This document shows positions 37,601-44,484 of a stretch of 64,000 nt of DNA, one piece after another. Position numbers and translations under genes: made by a program. The notes beneath the pieces were generated by a model. The model saw only the letters and a program-made list of their open reading frames with translations, ran no database searches and was not told the DNA's origin. Numbering within the stretch: position 1 is the stretch's first letter; the number at the start of each line of letters is the position of its first letter. The stretch lies in the NCBI GenBank assembly GCA_016199985.1, contig JACQFQ010000013.1:1-64000 (forward strand), read 5' to 3'. This stretch comes from Verrucomicrobiota bacterium (GTDB taxonomy: Bacteria > Verrucomicrobiota > Verrucomicrobiia > Limisphaerales > UBA11320).

Positions 37601-38265
37601 TGAAGAGCGGAGCCCGATCGCGCGAGATTGGCCGGGATGGCCGCGGGCTGGTTGGTGTCAAAGCCAATCGCGGCGGGCGCCCAGCCCGCGATCCAACGCG
37701 CATCCGGCTTAAAGCCGGGGCTCGCCCAGTCCGCAGGCAGGCTGGCGGCGTTTGTAGGGATCAGTATTTGGGGAACGACGCCGGCCAGCAGGGACTGGGT
37801 GATCTGGTTCTGCGCGGTCCCGAAGGACACGTCGTTGCGAGTCGCCGGGTAATCAGGCTCGAAGCTGCTGGCGACGGTCGCGCCATCGGGCTTCACCAGC
37901 GCCAGCCAGCCGCCGCCCGCGTTGAGCCGGAAATTTGTGTGCAGGTGCGCCGCGTCTGAGGCGCGATTCTTGCCTGACGCGAAGACCAGAAGATAGCCGC
38001 CTGGAGCGATCGTCACCGACGGGAAGAGCCACTTCGTGAGCTCCAGGCGCGAGTCGGTGAGCGACCAATGGAGCAGGTTGACGGGAAGCGGCGTGGCGTT
38101 CTGGATCTCAAGCCAATCGGAGAACGCGCCGTCCTCGTCCTTGAGCGTGCTCGTGTTGGCCGGCATGACCTCGGAGATAAAGACGCCGGGCGATTGCGCC
38201 TGGACCACGAGTTCAGCGGAGAGGAGTAGAAGCGAGAGGAAGGCCGGACAAGCACGTCGAGACAT
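31642..38265 (-). CDS. Secreted lamin-tail/CotH multidomain protein
   Basis: 2207 residues from the ATG at 38265, chosen because MSRRACPAFLSLLLLSAELVVQA directly gives a signal peptide; an in-frame ATG at 38436 would add 57 non-hydrophobic residues. Approximate order: lamin-tail domain 25-110 (VFISEVMPANTS); two F5/8C-like lectin domains 180-510, both with NRxxGCC-SRLRDI; a beta-sandwich 540-680; a chitobiase C-terminal-like repeat 700-780; a CotH-kinase-like domain about 820-1190 (LRVRGGYSR, GLYETDERPE); a second chitobiase-like repeat near 1300; three more lamin-tail domains 1360-1770; Ig-like domains 1790-2070; and a DxNxDGxxD / DxDxDG calcium-binding pair near 2090-2135. Such proteins are typical of verrucomicrobia and planctomycetes, exported and probably surface-bound. 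CotH kinases phosphorylate secreted proteins in spore formers; activity here is inferred. Confidence 0.88.
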   Translation of the reverse strand: MSRRACPAFLSLLLLSAELVVQAQSPGVFISEVMPANTSTLKDEDGAFSDWLEIQNATPLPVNLLHWSLTDSRLELTKWLFPSVTIAPGGYLLVFASGKNRASDAAHLHTNFRLNAGGGWLALVKPDGATVASSFEPDYPATRNDVSFGTAQNQITQSLLAGVVPQILIPTNAASLPADWASPGFKPDARWIAGWAPAAIGFDTNQPAAIPANLARSGSALQSTSVGTNRAQLAIDGAVTDFTQTLATDTAPFWQVTLSTDASIQSVVLRNRSSGCCASRLRDITIDIMNTNRTTTNFTSSLLNGENAGRLFPAGPDSIVLDLVQLAGGPVDGQVIRVSRRADPDLSGSGGQGGSDEIATLSLAEVEVNGIPKSSTDVNLARVGNPAPTATQSTTLGGYAAGLAINGLLTDFTHTLGTDANPFWMLNLGRMAWVKSVTLYNRGDGCCGSRLRDITVEVLAADTNTVLYQSPLLNAENARYTAPAGPDKLAVELSDSPVIGQFVRVRRTPDPDLSGSGGQGDGNEGAVISLGEVSVLGSDVAGYRPYIRTDLQAQMLGRTASAFARLPFVVTDPSALNALSLRVRYDDGFILYLNGVRVLDRNAPAVPAWNSTATAKRDVAQALAAETIDLFSSRSLLVPGANVLAVQVLNTKAADGNLLFQPELVSTVIESSPNAFLSSPTPGQRNESAYYFGEVADTRFSVDRGFFDAPFSLSITSATPDAVIYYSVDCAEPEPGRGQLYTGPITITNTTVLRARAFRDQWKPSNVDTHTYLFLADVIHQAPTGAAPPHFPATWGANSVDYGMDPNVVNLYTLAEWKEALTQIPSVSIVTEMENLFDASSGIYANALQHGSEWERPGSIELLDPTNAVPGRFQENCGLRVRGGYSRNVQYVKHSLRVFFRSEYGVGKLRYPMFEDQGATEFDGFDLRSSQNYAWSTESDPSIGKQETMVREVFSRQTLGALGQPYRRSRYYHLYLNGQYWGLYETDERPEASYGATYLGGNKEDYDVVKCGNHAQGFVTEATDGTMLAFSNLWSMARSLSTNASNARYFSILGRNADGSRNPALPVMVDVDNLIDYMLVIFYTGDGDATLSSFLGNAMPNNWFGMRDRTNPDRGFIFFNSDAEHTLGAANSQVDRTGPFPSPNQNLLAYANPQWIHEDLMRNAEYRLRFADHVQRHFFNGGALTSEAGVGRFMGKASQITRAIRAYSARWGDAKKEPPYLEADWYAEITNIVRNWFPPRTVIVLQQLKDDSLYPAVKPPAFSQLGGNVPAGYALEITQGTPGATLFYTLDGSDPRRAGGAAGDTAQVYAGPIAINAPTQVRARVLSGKDWSAVMEATFFPPQDLSRLVVSELMYAPLPDGLTDGAEFEFIELHNAGPTSLRLAGLQFTRGITYTFSADAQLAAGGYLILARNPAAFAKRYPGVAVYGKYEGKLDNAGETIALSHPLGGTVFSFSYEVLAPWPATAREMGFSLVFAGSDSTTMNDPAVWRASGAAGGSPGAVDPTPAIPRVLVNEALTHSPLGSDYIELFNPTSERVDIGGWFLTDDPAIPGKFTIPSSTTIAPFSYALFAEPEFNNPLAGTNAFALSSRGDSVYIFSADTGGRLTGFSHGFAFGAAPQGGTLGRMVISTGEEQFALQTSATPLDANAGPLIGPVVITEIHYNPAAPALEFIELKNISLDAVPLFDPAHPTNTWRLSGVGYDFPLNTTLAPGEIIVMAPVTPAAFRAQETVPAKTRIFGPYSGALQDSGERIDLQRPDLPDAAGVAYITVDGVRYNDHAPWPPEADGAGPSLQRKNPLAYGNDPANWQAALSTPGTEFIGGSAPALSSQPQGRSVRVGERVVFSVGATGPGPLRFQWRFNGAPLDSGAAPDWIIDRARPQDAGNYSVVVFNEFGAVASGVASLTVLQPPTIYVQPANQYARPGAKATFTVVAAGDGPVRYQWRFQGKTLDLATSASLVVTNVQLKDVGTYQATVQDRVGGVESVEAALNLLIDPLIVQNPVSQPVIAGSSVILSVEVTNTATLPIGYRWRRNDTNIPGGFVVLNDRTSFFTVTNVQATATNFSVLVTNLSRTAGFISAKAFLAIVEDKNGDGVSDAWEAAFGFGAGNLSEDFDHDGMSNLQEYLAGTNPTNALSVLRLRPVGLGGGVSVAFDAVSNHTYSVQYSEALPAAQWLRWVDFSARGSNWTPSLPVPLDGPQRYLRVVTPRQ

Positions 38266-38486
38266 ACAGAGATACAGGGCGATCGGATGTTCGCGATCAA
38301 GATGGACCCACTGGGAGTGAAAAGAAAGTCGCATGTTGGACCTCGGGCGCGGCCCTATCAATCCCGACCGGATAGCGCGCGGCTCGGCGTGTTCCAGGAA
38401 CATCGGAGGGACGCCGCTCACGCCCGCAAACTGCATTGACCCGAGCGGAATCGCTGGCAGTGTGTCGCCAACACCACTTGCCCCTC
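38266..38486. other. Divergent intergenic region
   Basis: A 221-base gap between the CotH-family gene (minus) and the lactonase gene (plus). It should carry both promoters; no convincing promoter pair or operator was identified by eye. Confidence 0.4.
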
Positions 38487-39587
38487 ATGACACTCGAAGC
38501 TTCACGATCGACGGCCGGTTCCAATCCACGCGCGGCGACTCTGCTCGCCCTGGCCTTGACCCTGCTCGCGGGCCGGGTGGCAACGGCGGCGGAACCGTCC
38601 AACAATCTGATCGTGGCCAAAGGCGCCAAGCTGGAATTGCTTCATACGCGCCAGGTGAAACTCAACAGCGGCCTCACCGAAGGGCCTGCCCTGGCGCCGG
38701 ACGGAAGCGTGTATTTCACCGACATGCCGTTCGGAAAGGACAACGGAATGATCCTCCGCTTCGATCCCAAAACCCGGAAGACCACGGTCTTCACCGACAA
38801 CTCCGGCAAGTCCAACGGGCTGGCCTTTGATGAAAAAGGGAATCTTCTTTCGTGTGACGGAGCGGACGGAGGCAGCCGCGCTATTCGGCGTTGGAATCTC
38901 AAGACCGGGCAGAGCGAGATTCTCGCCGATCGATATCAGGGCAAGCGCCTCAACTCCCCGAACGATCTTTGCGTCGATTCGAGAGGACGGGTTTACTTTA
39001 CCGACCCCCGCTACAGTGGGGCCGAGCCGCGCGAACTCCCCAACGAGGCGGTGTATCGCGCCGAGAAGAATGGCGAGGTCATCGAGATCACCCGCGAGGT
39101 GGAGAAGCCCAACGGCCTCGCCCTGAGCCCGGACGAGCGAACGCTTTATCTCATCGATCACAACAACGGCGGCAACCGGCTGTCGCCCTCCGATCCCGAG
39201 CCGAAGCGCGGGGCGATGAAGATCTATGCGTTCCCGCTCAACGACCAGGGCCGCGTCAGCGGACCTCGAAAAACTCTCGTGGACTTTGGCAAGGAAAGCG
39301 GCGGAGACGGCATGCGGGTGGACGCGAAGGGGAACATCTACGTGGCCGTCCGCAGCCTCGCCCGACCCGGCCTTTTGGTGATCAATCCCGCCGGCGCCGA
39401 GCAGGCTTTCATCCCCACAGGGCCCACCAACCAAAGCGGGCTTTTCGAGGAGTGGAGAGGCATCCCGAGCAACATGGAGTTCGGCACCGGCGCGGACAGG
39501 CACACGCTTTATGTCACCATGGACAAGAGCCTCTATCGCATCCGCGTCAAGACTCAGGGACTTCCTCCGCGCTGGGCCGGACGATAG
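38487..39587 (+). CDS. SMP-30/gluconolactonase family lactonase, exported
   Basis: 366 residues from ATG 38487, chosen over the in-frame ATG at 38436 because it places the hydrophobic stretch ATLLALALTLLAGRVATAAE as a signal peptide. The six-bladed propeller shows the SMP-30 metal-site motifs: TEGPALAPDGSVYFTD (Glu ligand), NSPNDLCVDSRGRVYFTD (Asn and Asp), EKPNGLALSPDERTLYLID (Asn) and GGDGMRVDAKGNIYVA (Asp). The family hydrolyses aldonolactones to aldonic acids with a divalent metal. It heads a plus-strand cluster with a dehydrogenase, an aldolase-family protein and a galactonate-dehydratase-like enzyme, so periplasmic opening of a sugar lactone is a fitting role. Confidence 0.88.
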   Translation: MTLEASRSTAGSNPRAATLLALALTLLAGRVATAAEPSNNLIVAKGAKLELLHTRQVKLNSGLTEGPALAPDGSVYFTDMPFGKDNGMILRFDPKTRKTTVFTDNSGKSNGLAFDEKGNLLSCDGADGGSRAIRRWNLKTGQSEILADRYQGKRLNSPNDLCVDSRGRVYFTDPRYSGAEPRELPNEAVYRAEKNGEVIEITREVEKPNGLALSPDERTLYLIDHNNGGNRLSPSDPEPKRGAMKIYAFPLNDQGRVSGPRKTLVDFGKESGGDGMRVDAKGNIYVAVRSLARPGLLVINPAGAEQAFIPTGPTNQSGLFEEWRGIPSNMEFGTGADRHTLYVTMDKSLYRIRVKTQGLPPRWAGR

Positions 39588-39606
39588 CGCATATTGTTAA
39601 GGAATC

Positions 39607-40638
39607 ATGCTCCTGAACAACCACTCCCGCGGCGCCGCGACAATGGGGCGTCTTCCATCCGACCGCGGCTACGAGGCGGATGATCGATGGGCGCGGTTGC
39701 CTGCAGGCTATAGCTGGATGGAAGTCGTCGCGATCGCCACCGACGCGCAGGACCGTGTCTTTGTTTTTAACCGGGGCGAGCACCCGGTCATGGTCTTCAA
39801 TCCCGACGGATCCTTTCTGCGCTCCTGGGGCGAGGGCTTGTTCGCCCGGCCTCATGGCATCTTCATCGGGCCCGACGACGCGGTGTATTGCACTGACGAC
39901 CTCGACCACACCGTCCGCAAGTTCACGCCCGACGGCAACCTTCTCCTCACTCTCGGGACCAGCGGCCGTCCGTCGGACACGGGCGCGACCAGCGTGGACT
40001 ACCGCACCATCCTGCGAGCCGGCCCGCCATTTCACTATCCCACCAATGTCGCGCTTTCGTCCTCGGGGGAGATTTACGTCGGCGATGGATACGGCAACGC
40101 CAGGATCCACAAGTTCGCGCCCGATGGTCGATTGCTTCTTTCCTGGGGCGAGCCGGGAAATGGTCCCGGCCAGTTTCACGTGCCGCATGGAATCGCGGTG
40201 GGCCCGGATGGGATCGTGTACGTGGCGGACCGTGAGAACAGCCGCATCCAGCTTTTTGCGCCCGATGGCGGATTCCTTTCGGAGTGGACCGATGTGGCGC
40301 GACCCTGTCAGGTCTTCATCGACCGCGAAGGCCATGTTTATGTGGCCGAGCTGGGTTTTCGCGCGGGGATGTGGCCCGGGGTTTCCGCTCCCTCCGCGGA
40401 GGCAACCGGCGGACGGGTGAGCATTTTCAATCGAAGCGGCGATCTTCGGGCCCGCTGGGGCGGCGGCGAAAGACCTTGCGATCCCGGAGACTTCTTCGCG
40501 CCGCACGGCATCTGGGTCGACTCGCGCGGCGATTTCTATGTGGCCGAGGTCGTCATGTCGGCCGGCGGCAAGCGGGGCCTGGTGCCGCCCACATGCCACA
40601 CGTTGCAAAAATTTGTTCGACAGAAAGGCGCATCATGA
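39607..40638 (+). CDS. NHL-repeat beta-propeller protein
   Basis: 343 residues from ATG 39607, preceded by AAGGA three bases upstream; an ATG at 39643 is an alternative. It contains at least five NHL blades with the typical FNPDGSFLRSWGE, PHGIFIGPDDAVYCTD, KFAPDGRLLLSWGEPGNG, PHGIAVGPDGIVYVADRENS and PHGIWVDSRGDFYVAEV segments. No signal peptide is visible, so it may be cytoplasmic. The arrangement resembles the peptidyl-alpha-hydroxyglycine lyase propeller family, but in bacteria such proteins are mostly uncharacterised. Its stop overlaps the next start (ATGA at 40635), so the two are translationally coupled. Confidence 0.85.
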   Translation: MLLNNHSRGAATMGRLPSDRGYEADDRWARLPAGYSWMEVVAIATDAQDRVFVFNRGEHPVMVFNPDGSFLRSWGEGLFARPHGIFIGPDDAVYCTDDLDHTVRKFTPDGNLLLTLGTSGRPSDTGATSVDYRTILRAGPPFHYPTNVALSSSGEIYVGDGYGNARIHKFAPDGRLLLSWGEPGNGPGQFHVPHGIAVGPDGIVYVADRENSRIQLFAPDGGFLSEWTDVARPCQVFIDREGHVYVAELGFRAGMWPGVSAPSAEATGGRVSIFNRSGDLRARWGGGERPCDPGDFFAPHGIWVDSRGDFYVAEVVMSAGGKRGLVPPTCHTLQKFVRQKGAS

Positions 40639-41732
40639 AGGCTTGGCGGTTTTACGGTTTCAATGACATGCGGCTCGAAGACGTGCCCGCGCCCGTCCGG
40701 GCCCCCGGACAGGTGCTGGTCGAGCCCTTGTTCGTGCAGCCCAGTGTGACGGAGGCGCAGCTCGCGCGGGGAATCCCGACTCTGGCGCTGGATCGAATCA
40801 AGCGCCGCCTCGAGACCGAGGCGCCCGTCCAGCTTTTTGGACATGAGTTCTGCGCCCGTGTCCTCGAATCCGATGCCGCCAGCCGGTTCCACGTGGGCGA
40901 TCGGGTCGCGGCGCGAGCGAAGCTGCCTTGCGGAAAATGCCCGCTTTGCAAATCGGAGCGGAGCGAACTCTGCCGCAAGGGACCGGTCATCGGATTCGAC
41001 CTGCCCGGCTGCTTCTCCGAGATCGCCTCGATCCCGGAGATCGCGCTCGTCAAAGTCGACGACCGGATCTCCGACAGCGAAGCCGCGTGCCTGCAGTCGC
41101 TGAGCGACAGCGTTGCGGCGGTCGAAACGGCGCAACTCCGGATTGCGGACTCTGTGGTGATCTTCGGCCAAGGCAGCATGGGATTGGAATGCCTGCAAAT
41201 CGCCCGTCTGAGCGGCGCGGGACAGGTCATCACCGTCGATGTGCGCGACGAGGCGTGCGAGATCTCCCGCGAGCTCGGGGCGGACCACGCCCTGAACGCC
41301 CGCGCCTGCGACGTCGTTGAAGCCATCCGCGACCTGACCGATGGCAACGGCGCGGATGTGGTCTTCGAGTGCGCGGGCGGCAGTCCGAAGCAAGGGCTGG
41401 CCGGGAATCAGACTCTCCTCCAGGCTTTGGAGACGACGCGCTCCGGCGGGAAGATCATCGGCGTTTCCTGGTTTGGCGCCCCTTTGCTGTTGAACATCGA
41501 TTTGCTCCGCGAGCGCAGCCTCCGCTACCTCTTCCCGGATATCAGCACGCAGGCGCATCTGGCGCACACCGTCCAGCTGGTCGCCTCCGGTCGGGTTAGA
41601 TTGAAAGCGACGATCACGCATGTGCTTTCTGGAATCGAGTCGGTCCCCCGCGCTTTCGAGATCACCGCGAACAAGGGGAAATACAAAGCGATCAACCCGG
41701 CGCAAGTGATGATGCGTCCGCCAGAGGCCTGA
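40635..41732 (+). CDS. Zinc-type alcohol dehydrogenase (MDR) with altered catalytic site
   Basis: 365 residues. The start is fixed by an ATGA overlap with the upstream NHL gene. It has the MDR fold: GHE at 69-71, the structural zinc lobe C99-x2-C102-x2-C105-x7-C113, and a Rossmann motif GQGSMG at 178-183, followed by a threonine/sorbitol-dehydrogenase-like core. The segment where MDR enzymes carry the catalytic-zinc cysteine (usually GICGTDxH) reads FVQPSVTEAQ, with no Cys. The catalytic zinc may therefore be absent or differently ligated. By context it probably oxidises a sugar or sugar-derived alcohol with NAD(P). Confidence 0.85.
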   Translation: MKAWRFYGFNDMRLEDVPAPVRAPGQVLVEPLFVQPSVTEAQLARGIPTLALDRIKRRLETEAPVQLFGHEFCARVLESDAASRFHVGDRVAARAKLPCGKCPLCKSERSELCRKGPVIGFDLPGCFSEIASIPEIALVKVDDRISDSEAACLQSLSDSVAAVETAQLRIADSVVIFGQGSMGLECLQIARLSGAGQVITVDVRDEACEISRELGADHALNARACDVVEAIRDLTDGNGADVVFECAGGSPKQGLAGNQTLLQALETTRSGGKIIGVSWFGAPLLLNIDLLRERSLRYLFPDISTQAHLAHTVQLVASGRVRLKATITHVLSGIESVPRAFEITANKGKYKAINPAQVMMRPPEA

Positions 41733-41760
41733 AAGGGAGTCGCCCGATTCGGATGTGGTC

Positions 41761-41864
41761 GCCCGCGAAACACGCTAAAGACGCGAAAGAGGCGGGACAG
41801 AAAACCGATGCTCTCACATTCCTCGATCCATTCCCATTTCGCGCTTTTAGCGTGTTTCGCGGGC
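41761..41864. repeat. 28-nt inverted repeat (REP-like hairpin)
   Basis: Arms 41761-41788 and 41837-41864 are reverse complements at 26 of 28 positions and share GCCCGCGAAACACGCTAAA. The 48-nt spacer has no evident gene. It may serve as terminator for the dehydrogenase gene or be a mobile REP-like element, since it adjoins a transposon-associated remnant. Confidence 0.75.
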
Positions 41865-41883
41865 AACCTCCCGGACGCCCGAT

Positions 41884-42009
41884 GTTCCGTATTGCCCAGT
41901 GCTGACGAAATGGAAGCTGGGACATCGTCAGGACTGGAAACATTACATCGGTCATCCCGTGCTCTTTGTGGAGAGCTTTGTCGATCCACAACGCTATCGC
42001 AGCGCCTGA
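41884..42009 (+). pseudogene. Remnant of a DUF4338 (DruA/IS-associated) protein
   Basis: The plus-strand frame reads DWKHYIGHPVLFVESFVDPQ and then RYRSA before a stop at 42007-42009. This matches the core of DUF4338, whose members read W..xYGHPVLLLETFVDPxRFxGTCYRA. The match stops exactly where GTCYRA should follow, and no start or upstream domain remains. DUF4338 proteins are found in transposable elements and in the Druantia defence system (DruA). The fragment is only about 40 codons, so the call rests on one motif. Confidence 0.6.
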
Positions 42010-42140
42010 CACGCCGCACGGCGTTTCTCGTCCCAGAATCACCACGGCGCCGACTTTGTCGGTAGCCGTGAAGCGGGGTATTGAACGAAAGCGCGCGCGC
42101 TTGCCATGGCGGCGACGCCGGGTATTGTCCGCGCGAACTC

Positions 42141-43052
42141 ATGAACGCCACCCCACGCGAGCTGCGCGGTGTCCTGCCCGTCTTCCAAACACCCTACCAC
42201 CCTGACGAAACGATCGACTACGCGACGCTCGAGCGCGAAATCCACTGGCTCCAGGACTGTGGCGCGGCCGGGATTGTCATGGGGATGGTGTCCGAGACGC
42301 TCCGCCTCTCCAGCGAAGAGCGGGAGGAACTGGCCGCGGCCGCCTGTAGATTGGGGCGCGCCCGCGGGGTGGTTGTCATTAGCGTCGGCACGGAGTCGGC
42401 AAAGCTCGCCGAACGCTACAGCCGGCACGCCGAGGCCCAGGGCGCGGACGCCGTGATGGCCATTCCTCCGGTGTCCACGGGCATCGGCGAGGCGGAGTTG
42501 CTCGCCTACTACCGCCGGATCATCGAAGCCATCCGGATCCCGGTGATTGTTCAAGACGCGAGCGGCTACGTTGGCAAGCCGATGCCCATCGCCCTGCAGG
42601 CGCGGCTGCTCGATGAATTCGGCGCCTCCCGCGTGCTTTACAAACCCGAGGCCAACCCGATCGGGCCCAAACTGTCCGAGCTCCGCGACGCCACCGACGG
42701 ACGCGCGCGGATCTTCGAAGGCACGGGGGGCATCGCGCTTGTCGATTCGTACCGACGCGGGATCGTGGGGACAATGCCCGGGGCGGATCTTATCCGCGGA
42801 CTCGTCGCCCTCTGGCGCGCGCTCGTGTCGGGGGACTCCGAGCGCGCCGACAGGATCCACGGCCCGCTCGCCGCGCTCATCTCCATGCAAACCAGCCTCG
42901 ACGCTTTTCTCGCCGTGGAGAAGCACCTGCTGGTGCGGCAAGGCGTCTTCAAGAATACGATGATCCGAGGGCCTGTTGGCTTCCGGCTTGATGAAGAAAC
43001 CACCCGCGAGGTGGATCGCCTCTTCGACCGGCTCATGGAGGCGGCGGCCTAA
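42141..43052 (+). CDS. DHDPS/NAL-family aldolase or dehydratase with divergent active site
   Basis: 303 residues from ATG 42141; an upstream in-frame start at 42081 would add residues without family similarity. The TIM-barrel features of the dihydrodipicolinate synthase/N-acetylneuraminate lyase family are present, including the Schiff-base Lys168 in YKPEANP and the VQDASGYVG strand. Two hallmark motifs differ: the GTTGE loop reads GMVSET (48-53) and the catalytic-Tyr motif PPYY reads PPVS (109-112). The enzyme probably acts on a 2-keto acid from sugar-acid breakdown rather than in lysine synthesis, in line with the adjacent transporter and the galactonate-dehydratase-like gene. Confidence 0.82.
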   Translation: MNATPRELRGVLPVFQTPYHPDETIDYATLEREIHWLQDCGAAGIVMGMVSETLRLSSEEREELAAAACRLGRARGVVVISVGTESAKLAERYSRHAEAQGADAVMAIPPVSTGIGEAELLAYYRRIIEAIRIPVIVQDASGYVGKPMPIALQARLLDEFGASRVLYKPEANPIGPKLSELRDATDGRARIFEGTGGIALVDSYRRGIVGTMPGADLIRGLVALWRALVSGDSERADRIHGPLAALISMQTSLDAFLAVEKHLLVRQGVFKNTMIRGPVGFRLDEETTREVDRLFDRLMEAAA

Positions 43053-43149
43053 TGGCGAACGAGCGCCCATTCCAGCGAATGAGGAATCCACGAAGCGCTA
43101 TCATGAAGCGAAGGCGAGGGATGTTTGCCGAACCCCGGGAGATGGCGCA

Positions 43150-44484
43150 TTGAACCAGCCGCCCGCCAACGCCGCGCCGACGCAAGCGCGCTTTGTTGTT
43201 CTCGCGGGGTTGTGCGTCGCCGCGGCGCTCTCCTACGTCAGCCGAAACGCCATCGGCGTCGCGGAGAGCACGGTGCGGGCGGACCTCGGCTTGAGCAAGG
43301 ATCAGACGGGATGGCTGATGAGCGCGTTCTTCCTCTCGTATGCTCTCTGCCAGATCCCGGGCGCCTGGGTCGGGGAGCGGTTCGGCGCGCGACGGGCGCT
43401 TCCGGCGTTCGCCATTGTCTGGTCCATCGCGACCGCGGCAACGGCGCTGGGCAGCTTCGCCGGCCTCCTCGCGATGCGCGTCGTCAAGGGCGTGGCGCAG
43501 GCCGGGCTGTTTCCGGTGAGCACGGGAGTCATCGCCAAATGGTTTCCCAGCACGGGCCGCGGCTTCGCGGTTGGCGCGCACGGCAGCTTCATGTCCGTGG
43601 GAGGCGCGGTGGGGGCGTCTCTGACGGGGTGGCTCGTCTCGGAGGTCGGCTGGCGTTGGATGTTCATCCTCTACTCCCTGCCGGGCCCCTTGTGGGCGAT
43701 CTGGTTCTGGTGGTGGTTCCGCGAAACCCCGCGCGAACATGGATCGGTGAACGCGGGCGAGCTCGAGCTGCTAGGCGTCGTGAGGAAACCGGAAGGAGCG
43801 AAGCCGCAGGATCCCCGCCCGCCCAGATCGCCCGCTCGCTTCTGGCTCCAGATCCTCACCAGCCCTGCGATGTGGTGCATCTGCGGGCAGCAGCTTTTTC
43901 GCGGGGCCGGCTACGTTTTTTTCACCAGCTGGTTCGCGACCTACCTCCAGGAGGCTCGCGGCGTCACCATCGTGAAGTCCGGATTCCTCACGATGCTGCC
44001 CCTGCTCGCGGTGGTCGCGGGAAGCCTTGTTGGAGGCTGGGTTTCTGACGCGGTCCTGAGGCGCACCGGGAGCCGGCGTCTCGCGCGACAAGGCATCGCC
44101 GGAATCTCGCTGGGACTTTGCTCCGCTCTCACCCTCTCAGCCTATTTCTTCGCCGATCCTCTGGCGGCGGTGCTCGTCATCAGCATCGGCTCATTTTTCG
44201 CGGGCGTCGCGGGGCCTTGCGCCTATGCGATCACCATCGACATGGGCGGTGAACATGTCCCGACGGTCAATAGCGTGATGAACATGGCCGGCAACTTCGG
44301 CGCGATGCTCTCTCCGGTGGTCGTGCCCTGGCTGTTGCGCGCGACTGAAAGCTGGAACCAAGTGCTCTTCTGCTTCGGCATGGTTTACTTCGTCAGCGCG
44401 CTGCTCTGGTGGATGCTCAAGTCCGAGGGCAGCGTCTTTGATCAAGCCCTGGCCCGCCCCAACCCAAAAGGATTCAACCCATGA
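43150..44484 (+). CDS. MFS transporter, anion:cation symporter (hexuronate-like) type
   Basis: 444 residues with about 12 hydrophobic segments. I chose TTG 43150 (MNQPPANAAPTQARFVVLAG) because GGGAG lies about 10 bases upstream and TM1 starts soon after; the first ATG in frame (42976) lies inside the aldolase gene and would add a charged, non-membrane tail. The loop motif GxWxGERFGARRAL after TM2 and a long central loop are typical of the ACS family, which takes up hexuronates, galactonate and similar organic anions. The next gene overlaps by an ATGA. Uptake of a sugar acid fits the neighbouring enzymes. Confidence 0.85.
   Translation: MNQPPANAAPTQARFVVLAGLCVAAALSYVSRNAIGVAESTVRADLGLSKDQTGWLMSAFFLSYALCQIPGAWVGERFGARRALPAFAIVWSIATAATALGSFAGLLAMRVVKGVAQAGLFPVSTGVIAKWFPSTGRGFAVGAHGSFMSVGGAVGASLTGWLVSEVGWRWMFILYSLPGPLWAIWFWWWFRETPREHGSVNAGELELLGVVRKPEGAKPQDPRPPRSPARFWLQILTSPAMWCICGQQLFRGAGYVFFTSWFATYLQEARGVTIVKSGFLTMLPLLAVVAGSLVGGWVSDAVLRRTGSRRLARQGIAGISLGLCSALTLSAYFFADPLAAVLVISIGSFFAGVAGPCAYAITIDMGGEHVPTVNSVMNMAGNFGAMLSPVVVPWLLRATESWNQVLFCFGMVYFVSALLWWMLKSEGSVFDQALARPNPKGFNP

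Larger units (their letters stand above)
41733..42140. other. Intergenic region with inverted repeat and decayed transposon-related fragment
   Basis: A 408-base interruption of the catabolic cluster. It contains the 28-nt inverted repeat at 41761-41864 and the DUF4338-like remnant at 41884-42009, both listed separately. No intact gene was seen. Confidence 0.7.

Noticed and set aside
38436..38486. Upstream ATG starts for the lactonase (38436) and CotH gene (38436, minus)
   Set aside because: Both would place extra polar residues before a clear signal peptide; the downstream ATGs fit better.
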